Origin: Candidatus Poribacteria bacterium
Lineage (GTDB): Bacteria; Poribacteria; WGA-4E; WGA-3G
Assembly: GCA_026706025.1 (NCBI GenBank)
Contig: JAPOZO010000026.1
Coordinates: 1 to 64,000, forward strand
Direction of reading: 5' to 3'
Length of the DNA: 64,000 nt
Under the pieces are notes generated by a model. The model did no database searches, had not been told where the DNA came from, and saw only the letters and a program-made list of their open reading frames with translations. The position numbers and the translations under genes are program-made. This document shows, piece after piece, positions 43,023 through 51,549 of this stretch (its first letter is position 1; each line of letters opens with the position of its first letter).

Positions 43023-45947
43023 ATGAAAAACGAAGATGCACAACTCATTAATCGATTTTTGACAGGCGACGAACATGCTTTCACCATATTGGTAAAGAAG
43101 CACCAAAAGCGGGTTCATGCGCTCGCTTGGCGAAAGGTTGGCGATTTCCACACCGCAGAGGAATTGACACAGGATACATTCCTCAAGGTCTACCAAAAGC
43201 TCGGCACATTGAAGAACCCGAATCAATTTGCCGGATGGCTCTATGTTATCACCGATCGGATCTGCACTGCTTGGCACCGAAAACAGAAGCCACAAATGGA
43301 ATCGTTAGAAAACACAAGCGAAGAAGAAATCGACGGATTATCCTACCGTTCCTACGAAGATGAACAACGCGAGAATGCCTCTGTTGAATATCGCCGCGGA
43401 TACATCAAAAACCTCCTTGAAAAACTACCAGAAAGCGAACGTACGGTTGTGACACTTCACTACCTTGGAGAAATGACGTGCAAAGCGATTGGTGAGTTCT
43501 TAGGTGTATCGCCAAATACCGTTAAGAGTCGTCTCCAACGCGCCCGTAACCGTTTAAAGGAGCAGGAAAACATGGTTCAGGAAACACTCGGCAGTGTACA
43601 ATTACCTGCCAACTTCACAGAAAACATTCTGAGACAAATTGCCGACATAAAACCAGTAGCACCTACAAGCAGTAAACCGTTAGTGCCGTGGGCAGTCTCT
43701 GCTGCAACAGCGATTTTTATTTTTCTACTAATAGGCGTAGGTTCCGAATACCTTGCCCGTTTCCAGACCCCTTACAACGTAAATGCCCAATCCGAAACTA
43801 CTATTGAAATCATTGACGCACCGATTGTGCTTGATACGCAGGCAAAACCTGATTTACGAAACCAAGCCGGTCGTTTTGAAACTGACAGTAAACGCAGTGG
43901 CATCGGACCGCAAGCCTCCGAACCTTTTGTACTGGCTGCGGCTACGGAGGTAGCGGATGAAAAAAGCACGTCAACAGAACAGCATTGGATGCAAGCGAGC
44001 GGTCCAGAAGGCGTTTCCATCTTAGGCATCCTTGCGAGTGCCAAAGGCGATGTCTACGCCGCCTCACCCATCGGTATCTACAGACTGACACCAGACAAGG
44101 AAACGTGGACACTCGTCAATGCAAGTGTAACGAATGGACAACTCTATCCAATGCCGATGGCAGAACAAGATGATAGACTTTACACTGTCTCTGTTAAAGA
44201 GCTGCTATCTTCCACCGATCGCGGCAAGACGTGGCATCCTCTTGGTAGTCGTCCAGCAGGCAAAGCAAAAGGGTTGATCATAACGGACGAAGCGTTCTAC
44301 CTGGTCACTGACAAAAAAGGTGTTTTTCGATCTACGGATGCCGGTAAACAGTGGACAGCCTTCAACGACGGCTTTAAGTTTGACGCAGAAGCATCAGCCC
44401 CCAAAATTACCACGGCTACATCTATTGGCAATACCGTGTTTGTGCTTACGGACTTAGAACTCTACCGGCTTCATTCGGACAGATGGGAAAAATTGCCGAT
44501 AGAGCCTCCGAATACCTCCGATTCCTTTGACTCTTTGGCAGTCTCTGGGAACACCCTCTATGTGGCAGCGTGCCACGATTATTCACGGATGAAGATAAAG
44601 CCATCCGAGCTCACGATAGATGATGCCGAAGTCAAGGCGCACTTAGCATCACTCACAAGCGGCAAAACCCGTTGGACGCTTTTCCGTTCAACCGACCTGG
44701 GCAATTCATGGGTTGAGATCACACCCAAAAACGCACCTTTCGCTATGCGGCAAGCGATAGACATCAAACTCATCGCTGCGGATGAGACGCTTTTAGTAGC
44801 CGGTGGTCGCCATGGAATGCGTTCAAGGGATGATGGACAAACATGGACGGCCCTCGGAGAAATTCCGTATACCCCCAGTTACACCCCGGCTGCAGGAATC
44901 AACGACAATACCTTTTATGCAGGTAAATATGAAGTCTATCGGACGACCGATGGCGGCGAATCATGGCACCCGTTTATGCAGGGAATGATAGGCACCGGCA
45001 TGCGGAATTTAGTCGCGTTCAAAAACGCGCTCTACGTCCACAACGACTGGAAAATTGTCAAATCAAGTGACAGCGGCGAGACGTGGACTTCTGTTAACTT
45101 CAGGGCCGGTTGGAATTCGCCTCGCGATCCTGATTTTCCTAATCAGAGATTAGTTGTCGCTGACGATGTCCCTTACCGGGTTTTCCTTGAGAAAGGCAAA
45201 AGAGACATTTTCGGTGCACCTACAAGAAAAAGCAAGTTGCGCATTTTCCAGTTGTCTGCTGATGGTAATACGCTCAGCCCCGTTCGCGGACTTCCCTCCT
45301 TTGAATATGATGACAGACTTGACTCAAAGGATCTATTAGCAGGTGAGGTGACACTCGGCGAGCTTGCAGTTAGCGATAAGACGTTCTATATTGAGTATAG
45401 GCGAGAACTTTTCAAATGTAAACCTGGCACATGGAAATGGGTCAGTACAGGCCTCACAGATGCTGGAAAACAACCTTGCAACAGTCGTAAAGGATTTCAG
45501 TTGGCTGTTTCGGGAAAAACTATCTACGTCGGTATGCGAGACGGTAAACTCTTTCAATCGTTCGATGAGGGCACCAATTGGAAAGACCTTACGCCAAACC
45601 TGCCGCTTCAATTTAAACGTTTCAAAGAGATTACTTTCGTAGGGTCAACGGTTTACGTTTCAACGAACAAAGGGGTCTTAACTTCACAAAACGGAGAACA
45701 CTGGCGTGTGCTTACTGACACTGAAGGCGAGCGTCTTATTGTTGCGAGTCTTGCTGTTGATGACACTACGGTTTACGGGGTGTGCAACGCTGGTGCCTAT
45801 CGTTTGGATAATCGTGGTAACTGGAAGAAGGTCTCCCCAGAAGTTCCTGATGGCATTCGAGAACTTGTTTTCGCAAATAACAAACTTTATATTATTACCA
45901 ACCAGCGCGGAATGTTTCACGTTTCGCTTGGAAACGAAAAAGGTTAA
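43023..45947 (+). CDS. ECF sigma factor fused to a TM helix and Asp-box propeller (copy 1)
   Basis: The 974-aa product has sigma region 2 (about 10-90; TAEELTQDTFLKVYQKLGTL) and region 4 (about 135-185; LPESERTVVTLHYLGEM, GVSPNTVKSRLQRARNRL). A transmembrane helix follows (about 222-241). A juxtamembrane segment (about 256-284) is nearly identical in all three paralogues. The outer domain (about 315-974) has seven Asp-boxes such as STDRGKTW, STDAGKQW, STDLGNSW, SSDSGETW and SFDEGTNW, as in sialidase/Ycf48-type propellers. I infer a sigma factor held at the membrane and released on sensing. GGGAGGAG precedes the ATG. Its own predicted ECF promoter lies 71 bp upstream. Confidence 0.88.
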   Translation: MKNEDAQLINRFLTGDEHAFTILVKKHQKRVHALAWRKVGDFHTAEELTQDTFLKVYQKLGTLKNPNQFAGWLYVITDRICTAWHRKQKPQMESLENTSEEEIDGLSYRSYEDEQRENASVEYRRGYIKNLLEKLPESERTVVTLHYLGEMTCKAIGEFLGVSPNTVKSRLQRARNRLKEQENMVQETLGSVQLPANFTENILRQIADIKPVAPTSSKPLVPWAVSAATAIFIFLLIGVGSEYLARFQTPYNVNAQSETTIEIIDAPIVLDTQAKPDLRNQAGRFETDSKRSGIGPQASEPFVLAAATEVADEKSTSTEQHWMQASGPEGVSILGILASAKGDVYAASPIGIYRLTPDKETWTLVNASVTNGQLYPMPMAEQDDRLYTVSVKELLSSTDRGKTWHPLGSRPAGKAKGLIITDEAFYLVTDKKGVFRSTDAGKQWTAFNDGFKFDAEASAPKITTATSIGNTVFVLTDLELYRLHSDRWEKLPIEPPNTSDSFDSLAVSGNTLYVAACHDYSRMKIKPSELTIDDAEVKAHLASLTSGKTRWTLFRSTDLGNSWVEITPKNAPFAMRQAIDIKLIAADETLLVAGGRHGMRSRDDGQTWTALGEIPYTPSYTPAAGINDNTFYAGKYEVYRTTDGGESWHPFMQGMIGTGMRNLVAFKNALYVHNDWKIVKSSDSGETWTSVNFRAGWNSPRDPDFPNQRLVVADDVPYRVFLEKGKRDIFGAPTRKSKLRIFQLSADGNTLSPVRGLPSFEYDDRLDSKDLLAGEVTLGELAVSDKTFYIEYRRELFKCKPGTWKWVSTGLTDAGKQPCNSRKGFQLAVSGKTIYVGMRDGKLFQSFDEGTNWKDLTPNLPLQFKRFKEITFVGSTVYVSTNKGVLTSQNGEHWRVLTDTEGERLIVASLAVDDTTVYGVCNAGAYRLDNRGNWKKVSPEVPDGIRELVFANNKLYIITNQRGMFHVSLGNEKG

Positions 45948-45976
45948 TGCGACGCGGCATTATCTTGAGGAGAAAA

Positions 45977-47755
45977 ATGAAAAAGAAATTTTTACGGTTA
46001 TCCTTCATTATAGTGTTAACATGTCTGACAGTATGCTTTAGGAACGCAGCGTCCGATCAAGCAGCAGGAACGCCTTCACCTACTGTTTCAAGCGACAGTG
46101 TGTTACATCTAATTCCAGAAAAAACCTTGGGCATTATCTATTGTCCCAACGCGATTGAATTGAACAACAAAATTAACACACTGTTCACAGACCTGTCACC
46201 GCAATCAGGATCACCCGAAATTCTCGCCCAAATGTTAGCGAGTGCCCTCGGTGCTAATTTTGAGAGTTTAGCCGACTTTGAAGCCATCGGATTGGATTTG
46301 AACCGAGATTTCGCAATCTTCCTTACCCGTTTGAAACCGCTGCAGCTTTCCGCAGCTATTCATTTAAAGGACACCGAAACGGTTAAACAGGTGATTGAAA
46401 CGGAAACCGGTGGAAGCGCACCAACAGTATATAAAAACGCTGCCTATTGGAGCGAAAACGGCGATGGCAACAGTTTTGCTATTTTAGACGACATTCTCGT
46501 CTTCTCACAGCAGCGCGCGGTCTGTGAAAATGTTATTGATACCCATAATGGAACGATACAAGCTATCACAGAGAACCGAGGCTATCAATCTTTCTTTACT
46601 GATATGTTTGAAGGTACGGATCAGTTAGGTGTCTGTTTCGACCTCAAAGGCGTTATCGCTTTGCTCGATAGTTCACTTGAAGAAGAATGGAAATCAATGA
46701 TAGAGAACCTTGATAATTCTCCTGTATCCTTGGCAATAACACCGTCCCTGAAAAATATATCGGAAGAACAGATAGTGTTCATCAAGCAGCTGCAGTCTTT
46801 AAGTACAAGGTTACAAATAGCGGGAACCGATGTGCAAATCACGCCATCTCTCGAATTTCAAAAGGATAGTGAATTCGTGAACGCTGTCGAAGAGGTAGCT
46901 GACGCATTAACAGACCTCGGTGAACTTCCAAACCGTGCCGCTATGAATGCTGCCTTTCAAGGGAGTTCAAAATTGCAAACTGAGATTAGCACATCTTGGT
47001 TAGATTTTACGCCAAAACGCATTCGAGATAAACAAGAAAAGCGAGATCGACTCCTCGAACAGGTGAAGGATTTTTATGAATCTCTGGCGGACCGATGGAG
47101 TGTCTCTGCCAGCTTTGGGGATGGCACTTTAACTAATTTTCTGTTTATCTATGACCTGAAAGATGAACAGCACGCAAAAACCTATATGGACGAGGTGTTT
47201 CTGGAAAAACTCAATTACAAAGATGCTTACGCAGGTCCATCTACAATGCACAACGGGGTTGAGATTAAAAGTTACATTTTTCCGAATCCGAATGAGGTTT
47301 TTGGCGTAACACCGTCCGATCCGTTTGACCAGATGCCACCAGAATGGCACTGGTATTACGCGTTTAACGAAGGGCAGCTCCTTTTCGCAACAGGGACCAC
47401 GCCGCAATTGATCCAAGCCTCGCTTGATAGGCGCACCGGAAATGATGAGAAATTCTCCGAACATCCGAGTTATCAAAAACTCACGGGTAGATTAGGTACT
47501 GACAATAACGTTCTTCTGGCATTTTCTCCAATTACCGCGTTTAAAAGTATCCTGCCAGTGGCAGAGCGGATAGCAGATCCAAATAGTGCAGCTATGATAC
47601 AAATGGTTTCTGGTGCGTTCATGAGCTTACCAGAGAACTATAGCATCGGTTTCTCTGCCAAAGCGCGGGACAACAGCATTGATGCAAAATTGCTTCTCAC
47701 CCTTGGTGATTTCAAGCCACTCTTTCAAGCGTTTGGAATGATGTTTGGCATGTAG
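45977..47755 (+). CDS. Exported DUF3352-like protein (copy 1)
   Basis: I start at the ATG at 45977 (MKKKFLRLSF) after GAGGAGAAAA. The 592-aa product has a signal peptide (about 1-30). The mature part begins SVLHLIPEKTLGIIYCPN and repeats a layout typical of DUF3352: DLNRDFAIFLTRLKPLQLSA, FAILDDILVFSQQRAVCENV and DQLGVCFDLKGVIALL. Function of that family is unknown. It lies 30 bp after sigma-propeller gene 1 in the same direction and is paralogous to the product of 56705-58546. A ligand or stability partner of the propeller is a reasonable inference. Confidence 0.7.
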   Translation: MKKKFLRLSFIIVLTCLTVCFRNAASDQAAGTPSPTVSSDSVLHLIPEKTLGIIYCPNAIELNNKINTLFTDLSPQSGSPEILAQMLASALGANFESLADFEAIGLDLNRDFAIFLTRLKPLQLSAAIHLKDTETVKQVIETETGGSAPTVYKNAAYWSENGDGNSFAILDDILVFSQQRAVCENVIDTHNGTIQAITENRGYQSFFTDMFEGTDQLGVCFDLKGVIALLDSSLEEEWKSMIENLDNSPVSLAITPSLKNISEEQIVFIKQLQSLSTRLQIAGTDVQITPSLEFQKDSEFVNAVEEVADALTDLGELPNRAAMNAAFQGSSKLQTEISTSWLDFTPKRIRDKQEKRDRLLEQVKDFYESLADRWSVSASFGDGTLTNFLFIYDLKDEQHAKTYMDEVFLEKLNYKDAYAGPSTMHNGVEIKSYIFPNPNEVFGVTPSDPFDQMPPEWHWYYAFNEGQLLFATGTTPQLIQASLDRRTGNDEKFSEHPSYQKLTGRLGTDNNVLLAFSPITAFKSILPVAERIADPNSAAMIQMVSGAFMSLPENYSIGFSAKARDNSIDAKLLLTLGDFKPLFQAFGMMFGM

Positions 47756-47774
47756 CCGATGCCGTAGATCGTTT

Positions 47775-47881
47775 TTTATAGTGAAACCTAAAAATAAAGA
47801 AACACTTTCCTCCCCCCGGTAGGTTCGGTTTCCTAACCGAACCGGTGTAGAGTGTCCTATTAATTCTAAACTTTACTATAA
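47775..47881. mobile_element. MITE-like element, family A copy 4
   Basis: The ends TTTATAGTGAAACCTA (from 47775) and a facing TAAACTTTACTATAA (to about 47881) are family A inverted repeats. The core is the 30-bp hairpin at 47816-47845, identical to that at 30617-30646. It lies between the stop codon of the DUF3352-like gene and its terminator. Confidence 0.65.
47816..47845. repeat. 30-bp hairpin shared with 30617-30646
   Basis: Same 30 bases as at 30617-30646, starting CCGGTAGGTTCGG. It is the core of family A copy 4. Confidence 0.7.
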
Positions 47882-47919
47882 CGTATCCACAAGTATTTTG
47901 TGGATACGTTTTTTTTTTT
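47881..47919 (+). terminator. Strong intrinsic terminator
   Basis: ACGTATCCACAA (47881-47892), loop GTATT, TTGTGGATACGT (47898-47909), then a run of eleven T. It ends the transcript of sigma-propeller gene 1 and its DUF3352-like partner. Confidence 0.92.
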
Positions 47920-47973
47920 GCACCGCAAACTGATTACTGTGAAGTTGCGTCCTATACTGCCACAGGAAACCAA

Positions 47974-48001
47974 ATGAAGATTAAGAATTTAATCGGGTAA
48001 T
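47974..48001. repeat. 28-bp word identical to 58573-58600
   Basis: The word beginning ATGAAGATTAAGAATTTAAT is identical over 28 bp to 58573-58600. Both copies lie downstream of a DUF3352-like gene. Related inverted words occur inside the 11196 element. Confidence 0.6.
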
Positions 48002-48039
48002 GCTAAGACGTGTGATAACAAGTGAACCAGTTCGTAGTA

Positions 48040-48087
48040 GTGCGATTCTGCGGCGTACACGCCCAAATGCGAAGTGCATTATCGCAC
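48040..48087. repeat. Covarying hairpin module, copy at 48.0 kb
   Basis: Arms GTGCGAT (48040-48046) and ATCGCAC (48081-48087) enclose the conserved TGCGGCGTAC and AAATGCGAAGTGCATT words. Sister copies are at 16697-16744 and 21104-21154. Confidence 0.7.
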
Positions 48088-48177
48088 GTCGCGTAGGGAC
48101 AATTACCCAATTTATTTGTTAAACCTCATACGGTTTCCTATGCTACAAGGTTAAAAGTTAATTTTTTTCGGTATTAT

Positions 48178-48204
48178 GCAACCGTTCGGGTATATAATTG
48201 TGTC
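48178..48204 (+). promoter_or_regulatory. Predicted ECF promoter of sigma-propeller gene 2
   Basis: GCAACC (48178-48183), 17-nt spacer, TGTC (48201-48204), after a TTTTTTTCGG run. The element ends 71 bp before the start codon, the same distance as for gene 1. Confidence 0.62.
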
Positions 48205-48274
48205 TTTAACTTTAAAGAGCAAAATGATATTATAAGTTCATATTGGTGATGGACAGAAATTACGGAGAATTCCA

Positions 48275-51175
48275 ATGGTCAACGATAATGTTGAATTGAT
48301 TCACAGGATTTTGTCAGGTGAAGACGAGGCATTCAGCGTCTTAGTCCGAAAGTATCAAAGGCGTGTTCATGCCCTGATATGGCGGAAGATAGGGGATTTT
48401 CACATTGCCGAAGAAATTACGCAAGATGCTTTCCTCAAAGTCTATAAAAAGCTTCCAACACTCAAGAATCCCAACCTATTTGATGGGTGGCTTTATGTGA
48501 TCGCGAATCGCCTTTGTCTTAATTGGATCCAAAGAAACAAACCGGCAATCCGTCAACAATCAATAGAAACTACGCCAATAGAAGAAATCGAAAAATCGTT
48601 TTATGCTAATTATGAATCCGAGCACCGTGAAACCGAGGCGGCTGAACATCACCGTGAAATTGTCAAAAACCTCCTTGAAAAACTGCCGGAGAGTGAACGC
48701 ACGGTTATGACCCTTCACTATCTCGGCGAAATGTCATGCAAGGCGATTGGCGAATTCTTGGGTGTATCCCCGAATACAGTTAAGAGCCGCCTGCAACGCG
48801 CCCGGAACCGTTTAAAGGAGCAAGAAGATATGATTCGCGAAACCCTCGGCAGCATCCAACTCCCTGCCAACTTTACTGAGAATATCATACGGCAAGTTGC
48901 TGAGATCAAACCGATTGTACCGACAAGTAGCAAACCTATCGCGCCGTGGGCAGTTTCTGCCGCAACAGCGATCCTTATGTTCCTAATAATGGGTATCGGT
49001 TCTGAACACCTTGCCCGCTTTCAGAAGCCATATAATTTGATGGCACAATCGGAAGCCACCGTTGAAATCATTGATGCGCCGATTGTCCTTGACACACAAG
49101 CGAAACCGGATTTACGAAACCAAGCCGGACGTTTTGATGCGATTGGTAAAAACACTGGTGCCGGTCCGCAAGTTTCAGCACCTGTTCTGCTTGCCGCTGC
49201 AGAGATAGAAAAGGAGGCGCGCCCGCCAACAAAACAACAATGGGTCCAAGCGAGTGGACCAGAAGAAGGGCGTGGAGTATCAGGTTTATTGGCAAGTTCT
49301 TGGGGCGATGTCTATACGGTTACAAAGATTGGTATCTACAAATTAGCACCAGACGCATCTGCATGGACTCTCATTAGTCCACTTCCGCCAGAAGCATCTG
49401 TAGACGATCACGGAATACAGATGACAGAACGAAACAATACCCTTTATATCCTCTTTACCAATAGCGTGTTCGCTTCAAAAGATAGAGGTGAGACATGGAT
49501 AAAACTTGGCGAGCGTCCAAAGGGAGTCGGTGTCGGTCTCGTGGTAACGGATGATGCATTATACCTCGCGCTTCGAGACGAAGGTATTTTCCGGTCTACA
49601 GATACTGGTAAGCAGTGGACACCACTTAACAATGAAATAGAAGACATCCGTATTAGTGCAATAGCTGCTGTTGAAAATACAGTGTTTATCGGGACAAACC
49701 GAGGTCTCTATCGCTTGCATTCAGAGACGTGGGTAAAATTGCCGATTACCACAAAAATGATTCACTCTTTGTTCGTCTCCGGAAATAATCTCTATGTCGG
49801 GACAGGACGCGACCTTTCTCAAGCAGAAGCCCCGGAAGGAATGCAGGCACACCTCGATGAGGTTATGCGCAATATGAATTCCGATGTACGGACATGGGAG
49901 GTTTTCTATTCAACCGATTTGGGTGATTCGTGGACCGACATAACGCCAACAAGCAAATCACTAATGATGAAAATCTCGTCGGGTGTTAAAGTCTTGGCAG
50001 TCGAACAGAGTGTTCTGATATTAGGAATGGTAAGTTTCCACTCAACCGACGGTGGAAAAACGTGGACAGAATTAGGTCAGGATTCAATGACGATGCTTAG
50101 TTGGATTCCGGCAGTAGCAGTGGATGAAAAAACCTTCTTCAAGGTCGAAATTCCTGGGTTGACACGCTCAACCGATGGCGGAAAATCGTGGCATTCATTT
50201 ACGAATGGGATAATCGGCACTTCAATACGCAACTTAGTAGGGCTCAAAAATGAATTTTACACAAGTACCTCCAAAGGTCTGACAAAATCCACTGATGGCG
50301 GTGAGTCTTGGAAAAATGTTGACGTGAATCCCGGCGAACTCACACTGAAACCACCTGAGAGACCCTACAGTCTAATTTCCCCCAAATTAGCAATCGCTGA
50401 CGGTATACTTTATGGCGCCGCATCAACTTTAGTCCCCGAGCATAAATTGCACATTTACCGTCTCTCGGTGAATCGAAACGTGTTAGTCCCTCTCCAAGGG
50501 GTACCCGCTCTTGAAGACGCGCCTTCCACCATAGATATGGTGAATTGGGCAGATAAAACGACCCTACGCGAAACATACCCGAGCGCGTTTGCAGTTAGTG
50601 GTGAGACATTCTACGCGGAATACATGCGCCAGCTGCTTCGATGGAAACGCGGTGAGTCGGAATGGTTTAACACCGGACTGGTAGATGAAGATAAAAGCAG
50701 AGACGAAAATGATGGCTTTATGAAGAATCTGAGACTTGCTGTTTCTGATGAAACCGTCTACGCTGGAAAACGCGACGGAAGTCTCTTTCAATCGTTCGAT
50801 AGTGGCAACACATGGAAAGATTTGACTTCAAGTCTACCCTTACGTTTTGAGCGTTTCAATGATATAACCTTTGCGGGTTCAACTGTGTATGTTGCTACCG
50901 ACGCGGGGGTCTTGGTTTCAGAAAACGGTGAGCATTGGCGCGCAATCACCGATAAGGTAGGAACGCACACGCTCATTGATCAAATCGCGGTGGATACCAC
51001 AACAGTTTACGGTGCTGGTGACGAGGGTGTCTATAAATTGAATCATCGCGACGAATGGGAAAAGATCTCGCCAGAAGTGCCAGATAGTGTTACCTCTCTC
51101 GTGATTAATAACGATAGACTTTATATCATTACTGAACATCAAGGGATGTTCCACATCTCTCTTGAGAAAGAATAG
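48275..51175 (+). CDS. ECF sigma factor fused to a TM helix and Asp-box propeller (copy 2)
   Basis: The 966-aa product parallels copy 1. Sigma region 2 (HIAEEITQDAFLKVYKKLPTL), region 4 (LPESERTVMTLHYLGEM, GVSPNTVKSRLQRARNRL), a transmembrane helix (about 223-242) and the conserved TVEIIDAPIVLDTQAKP block follow in order. Seven Asp-boxes (SKDRGETW, STDTGKQW, STDLGDSW, STDGGKTW, STDGGKSW, STDGGESW, SFDSGNTW) make the outer propeller. The sigma part is closest to copy 1. No anti-sigma gene is adjacent, fitting a built-in regulator. A terminator-like hairpin follows. Confidence 0.88.
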   Translation: MVNDNVELIHRILSGEDEAFSVLVRKYQRRVHALIWRKIGDFHIAEEITQDAFLKVYKKLPTLKNPNLFDGWLYVIANRLCLNWIQRNKPAIRQQSIETTPIEEIEKSFYANYESEHRETEAAEHHREIVKNLLEKLPESERTVMTLHYLGEMSCKAIGEFLGVSPNTVKSRLQRARNRLKEQEDMIRETLGSIQLPANFTENIIRQVAEIKPIVPTSSKPIAPWAVSAATAILMFLIMGIGSEHLARFQKPYNLMAQSEATVEIIDAPIVLDTQAKPDLRNQAGRFDAIGKNTGAGPQVSAPVLLAAAEIEKEARPPTKQQWVQASGPEEGRGVSGLLASSWGDVYTVTKIGIYKLAPDASAWTLISPLPPEASVDDHGIQMTERNNTLYILFTNSVFASKDRGETWIKLGERPKGVGVGLVVTDDALYLALRDEGIFRSTDTGKQWTPLNNEIEDIRISAIAAVENTVFIGTNRGLYRLHSETWVKLPITTKMIHSLFVSGNNLYVGTGRDLSQAEAPEGMQAHLDEVMRNMNSDVRTWEVFYSTDLGDSWTDITPTSKSLMMKISSGVKVLAVEQSVLILGMVSFHSTDGGKTWTELGQDSMTMLSWIPAVAVDEKTFFKVEIPGLTRSTDGGKSWHSFTNGIIGTSIRNLVGLKNEFYTSTSKGLTKSTDGGESWKNVDVNPGELTLKPPERPYSLISPKLAIADGILYGAASTLVPEHKLHIYRLSVNRNVLVPLQGVPALEDAPSTIDMVNWADKTTLRETYPSAFAVSGETFYAEYMRQLLRWKRGESEWFNTGLVDEDKSRDENDGFMKNLRLAVSDETVYAGKRDGSLFQSFDSGNTWKDLTSSLPLRFERFNDITFAGSTVYVATDAGVLVSENGEHWRAITDKVGTHTLIDQIAVDTTTVYGAGDEGVYKLNHRDEWEKISPEVPDSVTSLVINNDRLYIITEHQGMFHISLEKE

Positions 51176-51334
51176 TAGGTAACCAGACGAGGGAAACAAC
51201 ATCCTTTCATTCGCGCGATTGTAGTGGTCTTCGGAGCGGGTGCGCTGATGTTAACCTTCTGTGTTACGCAGCAAACGATCCTTGAAAAGTAGACCAGAAC
51301 AACAAGTAAAAAATAAAACGCTGCGCTACAATTA

Positions 51335-51395
51335 CAGCCAAGCCATTGTGGGAATTGAAGTTTCCTCATAGGTTTGGCTGTTTGCATTTTATTTT
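51335..51395 (+). terminator. Terminator-like hairpin after sigma-propeller gene 2
   Basis: CAGCCAA (51335-51341) pairs with TTGGCTG (51374-51380), with an inner GGAA/TTCC pairing. TTTGCATTTTATTTTTT follows. Confidence 0.7.
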
Positions 51396-51496
51396 TTAGA
51401 ATCCTTTTAGGGTGTGTTATGATATAAAACTGTCTAACGCACACAGACCATTATGGTGTAAGTTTTGATTATCTTCCAATTTTTTTTCCGAACTAT

Positions 51497-51523
51497 GCAC
51501 CCATTTCGCATCTAACAAGCATC
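51497..51523 (+). promoter_or_regulatory. Predicted ECF promoter of sigma-propeller gene 3
   Basis: GCACCC (51497-51502), 17-nt spacer, CATC (51520-51523), after TTTTTTTTCCG. It shares TATGCA, TTCGCAT and the spacer length with gene 1 but ends only 27 bp before the start codon. Confidence 0.55.
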
Positions 51524-51549
51524 ATTATAAATCAATCGGAGGTGATCCC

